Origin: Paenibacillus oryzae | Lineage (GTDB): Bacteria > Bacillota > Bacilli > Paenibacillales > Paenibacillaceae | NCBI RefSeq assembly: GCF_001675045.1 | Contig: NZ_LYPA01000021.1 | Span: 1-34,523 of the forward strand | Reading direction: 5' to 3' | DNA: 34,523 bases | The notes under the pieces: generated by a model | Databases searched by the model: none | What the model was told of the DNA's origin: nothing | The model's input: the letters and a program-made list of their open reading frames with translations, nothing else | In this document: positions 8,282 to 17,450 of the stretch, piece by piece | How the letters are laid out: each line of letters starts with the position of its first letter | Position numbering within the stretch: the first letter of the stretch is position 1 | Position numbers and translations under genes: made by a program

Positions 8282-9628
8282 ATGGGAAACAAAAAACACG
8301 TATCATCAGGAGCATCGGAGGATCGATTTACAAAAGCCGGCTTTATTATATCGGCCATTGGAAGCTCGGCAGGGCTGGGTAATATATGGAAGTTCCCGTA
8401 TATTACGGGACAATACGGGGGAGCCGCATTTTTCTTGCTGTTTACGGTTTGTCTGCTGCTGGTTGGATTTCCGATCCTGCTTGCGGAATTGGCAATTGGC
8501 CGGGGCAGCCGGGCAAGCGCGGCTCATTCGTTTATGAAGCTGGGAGCGGGACGAACCTGGAAGGCGGCGGGATTGCTCCAGGTGCTTGTGCCGTTTTTAA
8601 TCCTTTCCTTTTACGTTATCGTTGTTGGCTGGACGTTGCATTATACGGTCCAGGCCTTTAGCGGACGTTTGTTTCAAAACGGCGATTTCGTAGCGCAATT
8701 CAGCCAGTATACGTCAGGCTATATGCCGCTTGTCTGGCAGGCTGTCGCCATGGTGCTGGTAGGTTTAATTGTTGTTAAAGGCGTTAAAGGCGGCATCGAA
8801 AAATATAATAAAGTTCTGATCCCGGCCATGGTGATTTTGCTTGTGCTTTTAATGATTCGCGCCGTTACGCTTCCAGGCGCGGAGGAAGGCTTGAGCTTTT
8901 TCCTGAAGCCTGACTTTACGCAGCTAACGCCGGAATCCGCGCTTGTTGCGCTTGGACATGCCTTTTTCTCCCTGTCTCTAGGGATGGGAATCATGTTGAC
9001 CTATGGCGCTTACGTTGACCAGCGGCAGTCGCTGGGCACGGCAACAGCAGCTATAGGCGCTGGAGATTTGCTGTATGCGCTTGTTGCGGGCCTTATCATT
9101 TTCCCGACGACCTTTTCCTTTGGCATATCGCCCGACGAGGGACCGTCGCTGGTCTTTATCGCGCTGCCTGCGGCATTTTCGTCCATGCCTCTGGGCTGGC
9201 TGTTCGGAGGCTTCTTTTTCTTGCTGCTGGCAATTGCGGCCCTTACGTCCTCCGTTTCGATTATGGAGGTGCCGATTGCTTTTGCCAAAGAGCAATGGGG
9301 CTGGAGCCGCAAAAAAGCAGTCTGGATCATAGCTTCAAGCAGCTTTGCGCTTGGTGTTCCTCTTTCCATGTCGCTCGGGCTTCGTCCTGAATTTGCCTTT
9401 GGGGGCAAAACCTTTTTCGACTGGATGGACTTTTTGACCTCTAATATTTTGCTGCCTCTAAGCGGCATTCTAATCGCGATCTTTACGGGCTATTATTGGA
9501 AAAAGGCAGCAGAGGCCGCTGGTTTAACCATGCTTTGGCTGCGCTTATGGCTGTTCACTCTGCGTTTTATTGCGCCGGTGCTCATGGTTTTGGTGCTTCT
9601 CTACACCTCGGGCGTCATCCGGTTTTAA
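8282..9628 (+). CDS. NSS-family sodium-dependent amino-acid-type symporter
   Basis: This 448-residue multi-spanning protein carries the neurotransmitter:sodium symporter signature GLGNIWKFPY at residues 31-40, in the unwound first helix that holds sodium and substrate. It also has ELAIGRGSR after helix 2 and a glycine-rich sixth helix (FFSLSLGMGIMLTYGAYVD). About 11 helices are expected, as in bacterial members such as MhsT and TnaT. The family imports amino acids with sodium. TrpB is the next gene, so a tryptophan or indole-related substrate is an attractive inference, but a terminator separates the two. An AGGAG lies ten bases before the start. Confidence 0.9.
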   Translation: MGNKKHVSSGASEDRFTKAGFIISAIGSSAGLGNIWKFPYITGQYGGAAFFLLFTVCLLLVGFPILLAELAIGRGSRASAAHSFMKLGAGRTWKAAGLLQVLVPFLILSFYVIVVGWTLHYTVQAFSGRLFQNGDFVAQFSQYTSGYMPLVWQAVAMVLVGLIVVKGVKGGIEKYNKVLIPAMVILLVLLMIRAVTLPGAEEGLSFFLKPDFTQLTPESALVALGHAFFSLSLGMGIMLTYGAYVDQRQSLGTATAAIGAGDLLYALVAGLIIFPTTFSFGISPDEGPSLVFIALPAAFSSMPLGWLFGGFFFLLLAIAALTSSVSIMEVPIAFAKEQWGWSRKKAVWIIASSSFALGVPLSMSLGLRPEFAFGGKTFFDWMDFLTSNILLPLSGILIAIFTGYYWKKAAEAAGLTMLWLRLWLFTLRFIAPVLMVLVLLYTSGVIRF

Positions 9629-9648
9629 GTAGAATAAATCAAATTTGA

Positions 9649-9676
9649 AGGAGCATCCCGCCGATGCTCCTCTTTA
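9649..9676 (+). terminator. Intrinsic terminator after the NSS gene
   Basis: GGAGCATC (9650-9657) pairs with GATGCTCC (9663-9670) across CCGCC, followed by TCTTT. Confidence 0.75.
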
Positions 9677-9687
9677 ACGCGTTTACG

Positions 9688-9696
9688 TGATACAAT
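9688..9696 (+). promoter_or_regulatory. Extended -10 promoter for trpB
   Basis: TGA-TACAAT lies 42 bases before the trpB start and is identical to the -10 element at 4615-4623. No clear -35 is seen. The short leader has no room for a T-box or TRAP-type attenuator. Confidence 0.45.
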
Positions 9697-9738
9697 AATG
9701 GGTGATAGTACCATTTTAGTTGATGGAGGCGCTTACGT

Positions 9739-10899
9739 ATGGACCAACGGTTGGAGCAGGAAGGGTACTTTGGCGAATTCGGAGGAAGCTTTGTCCCCCC
9801 CGAGCTACAGGAAGTGCTAAACTACTTGAGCGAGCAGTTTTACAAATTTCGGGACGAACCGGAATTTAAGGAAGAGCTAAGCTATTATCTGCGCGATTAT
9901 GTAGGCCGTATGAGTCCGCTAACGTATGCAGAACGTTTGTCGGAGGCATGGGGCGGTCCCAAAATCTATTTAAAACGCGAAGATTTGAATCATACCGGCG
10001 CTCATAAAATTAATAACGCCATTGGCCAAATCTTGCTCGCCAAACGGATGGGAGCCAAACGGATTATTGCGGAGACCGGGGCTGGTCAACACGGTGTTGC
10101 AACAGCCACGGCCTGCGCGATGTTTAATATGGATTGCGTCATTTATATGGGGGCGGAGGATACGCGCCGCCAGGCTCTTAACGTGTTCCGTATGGAGCTT
10201 CTCGGGGCGACCGTTGTTCCCGTCGATAAAGGGCAAGGGCGGTTGAAGGATGCGGTGGATGAAGCATTAGGGGATCTGGTTCGCAACTATAAAGACACCT
10301 TCTACCTGCTGGGCTCTGCAGTTGGCCCGCATCCGTTCCCGACGATGGTCAAGCATTTCCAGGCTGTCATCAGCGAAGAGTCCAAACGGCAAATTCTGGA
10401 GAAGGAAGGCCGCTTGCCGGATGCCGTCATTGCTTGCGCGGGCGGCGGCAGCAATGCGATTGGCGCTTTTGCGCATTATATCGACGAGCCGGGCGTTCGT
10501 TTGATCGGCGTGGAGCCCGATAAAGCGCCAACTTTAACTCAAGGCGTGCCGGGGATTATTCACGGCTTTAAATGTCTGGTGCTGCTGGATGAAGAGGGCG
10601 AGCCGCAGAAGACCTATTCCATCGCGGCAGGACTTGATTATCCCGGCATTGGGCCGGAGCATAGCTATCTCAAGGTGACTGGCCGCGCCGAATACGCTAC
10701 CGTGACCAATGAGGAGGTTCTGGCAGCTTTTCAGGAGCTTTCCCGCACGGAAGGAATTATCCCCGCGCTGGAGAGCGCGCACGCTATCGCTTATGCGAAG
10801 AAGCTTGCGGCGGAATTGAGCCGTGATCACATTCTCATTGTTAACCTGTCCGGCCGTGGCGACAAGGATGTTGAACAGGTATATGGCATGCTCAAATAA
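9739..10899 (+). CDS. trpB: Tryptophan synthase beta chain (solitary copy)
   Basis: This 386-residue PLP enzyme joins indole and serine to make tryptophan. The PLP lysine is K90 in [10 protein letters not shown]112 lies in AETGAGQHG, the phosphate loop GGGSN is at 235-239, D300 is in [13 protein letters not shown]345 is in PALESAHAI, and S371 is in NLSGRGDKD, so all key residues are present. Between GVEP (about 257-260) and APTLTQG roughly nine residues of the usual loop (the GIETGEHG-like segment of Salmonella TrpB) are missing. No trpA or other trp gene is adjacent, and it has its own promoter and terminator. It may be a second, free-standing TrpB that salvages indole, or the only TrpB of the cell. 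Confidence 0.93.
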   Translation: MDQRLEQEGYFGEFGGSFVPPELQEVLNYLSEQFYKFRDEPEFKEELSYYLRDYVGRMSPLTYAERLSEAWGGPKIYLKREDLNHTGAHKINNAIGQILLAKRMGAKRIIAETGAGQHGVATATACAMFNMDCVIYMGAEDTRRQALNVFRMELLGATVVPVDKGQGRLKDAVDEALGDLVRNYKDTFYLLGSAVGPHPFPTMVKHFQAVISEESKRQILEKEGRLPDAVIACAGGGSNAIGAFAHYIDEPGVRLIGVEPDKAPTLTQGVPGIIHGFKCLVLLDEEGEPQKTYSIAAGLDYPGIGPEHSYLKVTGRAEYATVTNEEVLAAFQELSRTEGIIPALESAHAIAYAKKLAAELSRDHILIVNLSGRGDKDVEQVYGMLK

Positions 10900-10947
10900 A
10901 GCAGTATTCTGCTGTTTACACCTAAGCGTTTGAATGATAAATAATGG

Positions 10948-10988
10948 AGCTGGAGAGAACGTTTTGGACGTTCGCTCCAGCTTTTTTC
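10948..10988 (+). terminator. Intrinsic terminator after trpB
   Basis: AGCTGGAG (10948-10955) pairs with CTCCAGCT (10975-10982), and an inner GAACGT/ACGTTC stem continues past one mismatch. A T6 run follows. It lies between the convergent trpB and ATPase genes. Confidence 0.85.
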
Positions 10989-11041
10989 AATGCTTTTGCA
11001 GATTGATGTCGGGCTGCTCTCTTAAGCCTGCCATTCTCTGG

Positions 11042-12142
11042 TTAACCGCCCGTCTTAGCAGCGGCCGTCAGCTCCGATTCCAGCTCCTTCAACAACGCCT
11101 CCACCTTCGAAAAATCCGTTGCGGCGGTATACAATGCTTTAATTCGGCTATCTAGAGCCTCTGCTTCTGCAAGGAAGGAGGTGGCCTGTTTCATTTTGGC
11201 GGAGTAACGTGTCTTTATGTCGGCCAGCTCTGCAGCGTAGGCCTCATCTATGCCCGGCTTCATGGTGCGGACATACATATCCAATACTTCATCTCCTATT
11301 CGATTGGGAAAGTATTCATGCGGCGCGGTGCTATCAAAGATCGCTGTGCTTAACGTGGGGAAAATTAGCATATCCAGGCTGTTCGGATCAAAGCCGCAAT
11401 GAAAAATCTGCACCTCGACGCCTTTTTCTTCAGCGGCGGCGGCCAGCTTTTTGAGCAAGGTTGATTTGCCGGAGCCAGGTCTCCCCTTAATGAAAATTCG
11501 CCTCTCCAGCGGAGCGGTCAAGCTTTGAATAAAGTCGAAGGCCCCTTTTGGCGTCGCGGCGCCGAAGAACAGGCGGCGGCCGCTCACTGGCGGTTCATCC
11601 TTCAGCTTGCCGAATAAACTATCCTTCCATTCCTCCGCAATTTCATCCGCTTTCCCGAAGTCCATCGCTTCAATATAGAAGGCCTCCCATTCGTCATGAA
11701 TCCTCAACGCCGTGTTAAAGGCTTCGTAAGCGCTATTGTAAGCGCTCTCCAGTCTGACGCCCAGCTCTTCCATTTCGGTGCGATCGCCGGCAGTTAGCTG
11801 GTCGCTATTGATTGCGTTCTCAAAGGCATAAGGAATTATCGTTTGTATGGAAGGAATAGCATCCAGGTCTCCGCAGGCGTCCCCGTCAATAACGCCGATT
11901 TTTAAATGGGGGCAAATAATGCCGTCAAGCTCCTCCGGCCGAAGCGGGGAATGAAAAAATTGGACGGCATGATCCAAGGAAACCAAGCCATCGGCCAGCT
12001 TGCGCAGTACAGTAGATTTCCCGGTGCCTGGCGGCCCTGTAAGGACAAAAAGCTTTTCCAAGCCTTGGAATGCCGATGGGTACAAAAAATGAGCTCCGCG
12101 AGCTGTATTTCCCCGGGCAAAATAGTGAGTTGCAATTTCCAT
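11042..12142 (-). CDS. Two-P-loop ATPase (PRK06851-like), internally duplicated
   Basis: The 366-residue protein contains two similar halves, each with a Walker A motif: GPPGTGKST at residues 36-44 and GRPGSGKST at 220-228. After each P-loop the pattern repeats: a variable helix, then VQFFHSPLRPEELDGI in the first half and VQIFHCGFDPNSLDML in the second, then a P-x-L strand (PHLKIGVID / PTLSTAIFD). This is a clear tandem duplication. The family is conserved in spore-forming Firmicutes and its function is unknown to me. ATG 12142 is chosen because GAAGGAG lies about a dozen bases upstream. A longer frame reaches 12217. It converges with trpB. Confidence 0.8.
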   Translation of the reverse strand: MEIATHYFARGNTARGAHFLYPSAFQGLEKLFVLTGPPGTGKSTVLRKLADGLVSLDHAVQFFHSPLRPEELDGIICPHLKIGVIDGDACGDLDAIPSIQTIIPYAFENAINSDQLTAGDRTEMEELGVRLESAYNSAYEAFNTALRIHDEWEAFYIEAMDFGKADEIAEEWKDSLFGKLKDEPPVSGRRLFFGAATPKGAFDFIQSLTAPLERRIFIKGRPGSGKSTLLKKLAAAAEEKGVEVQIFHCGFDPNSLDMLIFPTLSTAIFDSTAPHEYFPNRIGDEVLDMYVRTMKPGIDEAYAAELADIKTRYSAKMKQATSFLAEAEALDSRIKALYTAATDFSKVEALLKELESELTAAAKTGG

Positions 12143-12443
12143 CAAGCTGAACACTCCTTCGTGCTTATTCCACATGAACGCAAGGAAACGGTTAACCCAA
12201 CCTGCTGGAATAAGCAAAAATGGGATAAATGCCTATTTGTTTTTATATTCAAAATGAGGTTTATCGGTTCCCAAAAGCAATGACAATTTTCAAAACAATG
12301 GTGAAAGGAATAGAGAACAACCCTTATTTTACCTAACCGCTACACATCCGAATTCAATATGTTTAGAGGATGTATAGAACGATATAGTACAATCTGGAAG
12401 GACATATGCAAAGGCAGTTGACATCATTTAAGGAGGATTTGCA
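12143..12443. other. Divergent intergenic region between ATPase and lectin-SLH genes
   Basis: This 301-bp stretch carries no gene. A 10-bp imperfect dyad, CTACACATCC (12340-12349) with GGATGTATAG (12368-12377), flanks an 18-nt loop, and a TACAAT box lies at 12388-12393 without a good -35. A perfect AAGGAGG precedes the gene at 12444. No convincing minus-strand promoter was found for the ATPase. Confidence 0.4.
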
Positions 12444-15400
12444 ATGTATTCAAGACAGGAACATGCATCACCGGTTTTTAGAAAATTAGGGATGTTCATT
12501 CTGGCCATTTTGCTGGTATGGACGGCTGCGCCTCTTTCGCCCGCAAAGGCCAGTACTGAGCCGGAGGTTTTGCCCATTTATGTAGGCGTGAATCAGTTTA
12601 ATCATCTGGGCAATGAAGCAAATGTATCCGCCGACGGCACCAGAGGCCTTCTTTTTCCGGCGAATTCAGTGGGGCGAACGAATGCCGCAACAACAGCGAA
12701 TGGCCGGCTAAGGGTTGTTCCCGTAACAAACGGTTCTAGCGGCATTGTCGTTCGAACGAATAAAATCAAGCTGGACGGAGGCTTCAGTACTTATTTTGTT
12801 ATGCATTTGAATGGAAGCACCTCGCTTGATAATACGAGCTTTCCTGGTCCAGCGGATGGCTTGACCTTTATTATTCAAGATAACCCGCAGCCTCTGATCG
12901 GCGGAATCGGCGAGGGAGTTGGTTTTAACGGCATTCCTAATTCCATAGGGGTGGAGTTTGATACGTGGAAGAATGAAGGACCAATGGATCAGGGCTATTA
13001 TTATGATCCCAATTCTGCTTTTAGCAGAACCAATAAATATCATCCAGTAACTAATCCCACCGGCCCTACTGCCGACCATGTCGCCATTGTTGTGAATGGA
13101 GTAAATACTCATGCTCAAGGCAGCGGCGACGTTGTGGATAATTTGCAGGGCGCCAATTTCCGTCTTTATGACTATGCCAACAACAATGCTTATATTCATG
13201 TGTGGGTGGATTATGATGATGACGGCAATCTTAAAACAACCTATGGTCTTAGCGCTAACAGGACGAACCCCAATAACAGGAGCATTTCACGCAATGTAGG
13301 AAAGTCTCTTATGGATAAAGAGGTTTATGTTGGCTTTGGCGCAAGTACAGGCGGGGCAAACTCGCATCATGATATTTTGGGCTGGTATTTTAAAAATTCC
13401 TATGTTGAAGGCGGTTTGGACCCTAACGGCAATTACAAGCAAGGCCCAATCGCAGTGAAGGTTGACAAGGATGCTTCAAGCGACGGTTCGGTAACGGGGC
13501 TTGACATCAAAGTAAAAGGGAATAATCCCAACGTTAATCTTCCCGATGAAGAAGTTGATATTTACATCAACAACCAATTGGTAGATGGAGAGTTTATTAC
13601 AGATAACACGGGCAAGCTGATCTACACGTTTGACGAATCCAGTCATCTGCAGGCTGGAAACAACATCATTAAAGTAATTACGCGCGGCGGCGGCACTTCT
13701 GGCAATGCTTCCGTTATTCAGACGGTTAAACCGGAGAACGATGATATTGTAGTATCTGTTACGGAAAGAGGCGTTGTTACAGCTGACCATGTGCCAAGTG
13801 ATGTGACGGTAACGCTATACAACGAAAATAACGAGGTTATCGCGAAGGCGAATCCAAACTCTAACGGAACCGCCCGGATCGTGCTTACCACCGCTCAAAA
13901 AGAAAAGCTGGCTGAAGCGGCCGAAATTAAAGTGGGTTATTCCAAAGCGGGAGAGGCCCCGAGCGTTAAAGTGCCGGTAACGCCATTAAACCGCAGCGAT
14001 GCGCCGGAAGAAGACAGTGTTGTTACAAATGCAACAGACAATACGGTTACTGTTAAAAAGGTTCCGCCAGGCACAACGGTTAACGTGTATGACGAGAACG
14101 ACGAGGTTATTGGGACGGGGACGAATGGCGGTCCGACAGAACAAGATATTGTCATTACCATTAATACCCCAACCGTGCTCAAAGAAGACGATAACGTAAA
14201 GGTATCTATCGAGGAAGATCAAAAAACGGAAAGCGAGCGGGTGCCAAGCGTTGCCAAGCTGGTAAGCGAGTCTCCTGCTCCTGACAAGATCACCGCAAAT
14301 GCAACGGATAACAAGGTTACCGTTAAAGATGTGCCGCCAGGCACTACGGTTAACGTTTATGACAATAACGGCGAATTGATCGGAACGGCAACGAATAATG
14401 GATCAACGGATGAGGATGTTGTAGTCAACATTACAGCGCCGCATGTGCTTCAGGAAAACGATATCGTCAACGTAACGTTTACGCTGCCGAAGGGTCTGGA
14501 AAGCTCCAGGGTTCCAAGCCCGGTTATGCTGGAGAGCGAGAAGCCTGCCGCAAACGATGTTTTCGCAAATGCAACGGACAATACGGTTACCGTCAAACGG
14601 ATTCCACCGGGAACCACGGTTAACGTCTATAACGAAAATGATGTCCTGATCGGAACGGCAACCAATAACGGTTCGTCGGAAGAGGACATAGTGGTTGATA
14701 TTCAGGAGCCTGTTACACTCAATAAGGGCGACAAAGTGAAGATATCCACCAAGGAAGAGGGAAAAATAGAAAGCAAGCGGACCATCACCGAAGCCGAGCT
14801 GGTAAGCGATACGCCTGATCAGGATAAAATCGCCGCAAATGCGACAGACAACAAGGTTACAGTTAAAGTCGTACCGCCAGGCACTACGGTAAATGTATAC
14901 AACGAAAACGGAGAGCTGATCGGAACGGCAACAAACACCGACTCCACCGTTGGGGAAGTCGTGGTCACAATCACTGAGCCGCATGTGCTTCAGGAAAACG
15001 ATATCGTCAATGTAACGTTTACGATGCCGGACAGTCTGGAAAGCCAGCCGGTTCCAAGTCAGGCCAAGCTGGACAGCGATACGCCTGCTCCAAACGATGT
15101 GCTGGTCAGCATATCGAAAGGCACGGTTACGGTTGAGGAAGTGCCTGAGGGTGCAACGGTTATCATTTATGATGAAAACGGAGAAGAGTGGAAAAAAGGT
15201 ACAAACCCTGGATCGGAAAAGGGACCTGTAGTCATAAGCGAGCTTGATCTGCAGCCCGGCACCAAAATGACGGTAACCATTATCGAAAGAAACAAGTTCG
15301 AGAGCAAGCCATTATCGGTTGAGGCTGCGTTTACGTCGGAGGAAGCGATTGACGATGCCTTGAAAAAACTGCAAATCGGCTATCATGAAGAGGATACTTG

Positions 15401-17327
15401 GGAAAGCGTAACGCATCCTGTATTTATCGTTTCGGCGGGAGCAAACAATACACAAATACAATGGACCTCCAGCAAGCCTGCTTCCATCGAAATTGTTTCG
15501 CCTGAAGATAACACGATTGAAACAAAGGTTCATCGCCGCAACAAGGACGAAAGCGTCATTCTGACGGCGTCCATTTCCAAAAACGGCGTAACAAAAACTA
15601 AAACCTTCCTGCTGATTGTCAAAGCGGACAATGTCACGAAATCAACCGTAACCAATTACCGGACGGTTAAAGTAGTTGGCGGCTCTAGCGAGGAAGTCCA
15701 AGAAAATACCCCGATCGACCGTATTTCGATATCCAATGGCGTAAAAATCGACAAGGCTATTTTGGATGCGGCAGCGGCGGCTCGTTTTGTTAATGATGCC
15801 AGAACAAGAAATGGCGTTTCGACCATTTTTGTAGATGAGATTGCTGGCGACGAGCCGGGCGAAATTGCAGTTGAAGTGCCAAGGCAGTCGGTGGACCTGC
15901 TCAGCGGCAACGGCAATACGCTGGATGTGCGCACGGAATATGCAACGGTATCCATTGCAGCTAATGTATTGGAGCAAATGGCGAACAACTATCTGGATTT
16001 GTTTTTCCGGTTAATTCCCGTCAAGGATACAAATCAGCAGGCTCAAATAAGCACGGATATCACCAATGAACAGGTTGTCAAAACAGCGGCTGGAAACAGA
16101 GATATTGTCGTATTGGGCTCCTCGCTGGAAATAGAAACAAATTATCGCGATTATGCAACAAAGCTGTTCCTGCCGTTTGCGAAAAACGGAATTACGCTTC
16201 CAGCAGAAAATGTCAGTGACTTTTTGACTTCACTGCGTGTATTCGTTGAGCATAGCGATGGCGAAAAAGTAGTGAAGACCGGAACGGTCATTTATAACGG
16301 AGACACTCCAATCGGTCTTGAAATTGAAATAAACAAGTTTAGTGTATTCACTATCGTTCAACTGAAAAATCGCCCGGTTTTTGGACCAATCGTGATTGCA
16401 CCGGCTGCCCCATCAACTGAAACGAAGCCGCAAGGCGTTGATCAAGTGAAAAAGGCGTCAGTGGATGCTGACAAAGGCATAATTACGCTTGATCTTGCGA
16501 GCGGCAGCAAAGGTGTGGACAAATCCGGTTTTACTGTAAAAGTTGGCAATCAAACGGTAGAAATTAAAGAAATCAGTATTTCTGGCGATCAGGTTACCAT
16601 CACGCTGAAGGATTCCATTCCTTCCGGGTATGAGGCGATTATTTCGTATAACCCGGGCAGCGGCTCTGCGACTGGCGATTTAACAGCCTTCACGGATTTG
16701 AAGGTATCTAACCCGGCGCATCACATTGCGTATATTAAAGGTTTTCCAGATGGCACCTTCCGTCCGGATAAAACGGTAACAAGAGCGGAAATGTCTGCTA
16801 TATTGGCCCGCAACAAAAATCTGGCGGAGAGTGTTCCATATCAGGAGCTGTACCCGGATGTTCCTCAAGGACATTGGGCAGCTTCATCTATCGAGCAGCT
16901 TAAGGATGCAGGATTGCTGATCGGCGACAGCAACGGGAACTTCCGCCCGGGCGACCGTATTACGAGAGCCGAGATGGCTATGGTTGCGGCAAGATGGCTG
17001 AATGCTGATCTGGAAGCCGAAATCCAGAGCCCGTTTGGGGATGTTTCGAACAGCCATTGGGCTGCCGCCGCTATCGCGGCAGTAAGCGAAGCGGGCGTCA
17101 TGATCGGTTTTGAAGACGGAACATTTGAACTCAATAAATACGTAACGCGCGCGCAAGCCGTAACGATTATGAACCGCCTGCTTGGCAGAGGCCCGCTTAC
17201 GGGCGTGCCTGCACCGACATGGCCGGATAGCGGCAGCCACTGGGCTTCCGAGCATATCGAAGAGGCTTCGCAAGACCATGATTATACTTATCTGCCAGAC
17301 GGCAAAGAGCTGTTGTATCAGAACTAA
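12444..17327 (+). CDS. Surface L-type lectin / 90-aa repeat / SLH-domain protein
   Basis: The 1627-residue product has a signal peptide (cleavage likely after AKA, residue 36). A legume-lectin-like domain spans about 41-330, with IGVEFDTWKNEG and HVAIVVNG typical of bacterial L-type lectins. An Ig-like segment covers about 335-430, and six 90-residue beta modules start at an anchor near 440. An Ig-like domain follows at about 971-1065, then a mixed region and a SwmB-like strand domain at about 1335-1425. SLH repeats start near 1427, 1475 and 1538, and a partial fourth unit (WPDSGSHWASEHI) lies at the end. The SLH repeats should anchor it to pyruvylated wall polymer, and the lectin may bind glycans outside. 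AAGGAGG precedes the start. It is monocistronic with its own terminator. Confidence 0.88.
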   Translation: MYSRQEHASPVFRKLGMFILAILLVWTAAPLSPAKASTEPEVLPIYVGVNQFNHLGNEANVSADGTRGLLFPANSVGRTNAATTANGRLRVVPVTNGSSGIVVRTNKIKLDGGFSTYFVMHLNGSTSLDNTSFPGPADGLTFIIQDNPQPLIGGIGEGVGFNGIPNSIGVEFDTWKNEGPMDQGYYYDPNSAFSRTNKYHPVTNPTGPTADHVAIVVNGVNTHAQGSGDVVDNLQGANFRLYDYANNNAYIHVWVDYDDDGNLKTTYGLSANRTNPNNRSISRNVGKSLMDKEVYVGFGASTGGANSHHDILGWYFKNSYVEGGLDPNGNYKQGPIAVKVDKDASSDGSVTGLDIKVKGNNPNVNLPDEEVDIYINNQLVDGEFITDNTGKLIYTFDESSHLQAGNNIIKVITRGGGTSGNASVIQTVKPENDDIVVSVTERGVVTADHVPSDVTVTLYNENNEVIAKANPNSNGTARIVLTTAQKEKLAEAAEIKVGYSKAGEAPSVKVPVTPLNRSDAPEEDSVVTNATDNTVTVKKVPPGTTVNVYDENDEVIGTGTNGGPTEQDIVITINTPTVLKEDDNVKVSIEEDQKTESERVPSVAKLVSESPAPDKITANATDNKVTVKDVPPGTTVNVYDNNGELIGTATNNGSTDEDVVVNITAPHVLQENDIVNVTFTLPKGLESSRVPSPVMLESEKPAANDVFANATDNTVTVKRIPPGTTVNVYNENDVLIGTATNNGSSEEDIVVDIQEPVTLNKGDKVKISTKEEGKIESKRTITEAELVSDTPDQDKIAANATDNKVTVKVVPPGTTVNVYNENGELIGTATNTDSTVGEVVVTITEPHVLQENDIVNVTFTMPDSLESQPVPSQAKLDSDTPAPNDVLVSISKGTVTVEEVPEGATVIIYDENGEEWKKGTNPGSEKGPVVISELDLQPGTKMTVTIIERNKFESKPLSVEAAFTSEEAIDDALKKLQIGYHEEDTWESVTHPVFIVSAGANNTQIQWTSSKPASIEIVSPEDNTIETKVHRRNKDESVILTASISKNGVTKTKTFLLIVKADNVTKSTVTNYRTVKVVGGSSEEVQENTPIDRISISNGVKIDKAILDAAAAARFVNDARTRNGVSTIFVDEIAGDEPGEIAVEVPRQSVDLLSGNGNTLDVRTEYATVSIAANVLEQMANNYLDLFFRLIPVKDTNQQAQISTDITNEQVVKTAAGNRDIVVLGSSLEIETNYRDYATKLFLPFAKNGITLPAENVSDFLTSLRVFVEHSDGEKVVKTGTVIYNGDTPIGLEIEINKFSVFTIVQLKNRPVFGPIVIAPAAPSTETKPQGVDQVKKASVDADKGIITLDLASGSKGVDKSGFTVKVGNQTVEIKEISISGDQVTITLKDSIPSGYEAIISYNPGSGSATGDLTAFTDLKVSNPAHHIAYIKGFPDGTFRPDKTVTRAEMSAILARNKNLAESVPYQELYPDVPQGHWAASSIEQLKDAGLLIGDSNGNFRPGDRITRAEMAMVAARWLNADLEAEIQSPFGDVSNSHWAAAAIAAVSEAGVMIGFEDGTFELNKYVTRAQAVTIMNRLLGRGPLTGVPAPTWPDSGSHWASEHIEEASQDHDYTYLPDGKELLYQN
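13761..15380 (+). repeat. Six in-frame 270-bp modules, central four as A-B-A-B
   Basis: Anchors equivalent to ATDNTVTV fall at 13761, 14031, 14301, 14571, 14841 and 15111, always exactly 270 bp apart, so each module is 90 residues. The core VPPGTTVNVY is nearly invariant in modules 2-5, and modules 1 and 6 are diverged. Modules 3 and 5 share the second-half stretch PHVLQENDIVNVTFT, while modules 2 and 4 share a different second half, giving a 540-bp higher-order unit. Confidence 0.9.
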
Positions 17328-17358
17328 AAGCAAGCAAGAAAAACTAAAAGCAAACAAG
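17322..17358 (+). repeat. Short tandem repeat at the stop codon
   Basis: AACTAAAAGCAAGCAAG (17322-17338) recurs at 17342-17358 with one mismatch, a 20-bp period. The first copy contains the stop codon of the SLH gene. It looks like a slippage duplication. Confidence 0.6.
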
Positions 17359-17360
17359 CA

Positions 17361-17402
17361 AAACCTCGAAGCCCTAAGCACTAAGGGTTTCGAGGTTTTT
17401 TT
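17361..17402. terminator. Terminator shared by convergent genes
   Basis: AAACCTCGAA (17361-17370) pairs with TTCGAGGTTT (17389-17398), and an inner CCCT/AGGG extends the hairpin. A T7 run follows on the plus strand, and the minus strand has a short T run. Confidence 0.85.
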
Positions 17403-17450
17403 GTGACAGGAGATCGGAGGATGGCTGCCGAAATAAATAAATGGTTTCGG

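Noticed and set aside
9629..9738. T-box or tryptophan leader before trpB
   Set aside because: The gap is only 110 bp and is filled by the previous terminator and a promoter. No specifier or T-box sequence is seen.
12418..12423. Perfect TTGACA upstream of the lectin gene
   Set aside because: The start codon is only 20 bases further on, so there is no room for a -10 box and leader.
13761..15380. CRISPR-like or mobile repeat array
   Set aside because: The 270-bp repeats are in frame within one exported protein and have no spacers.
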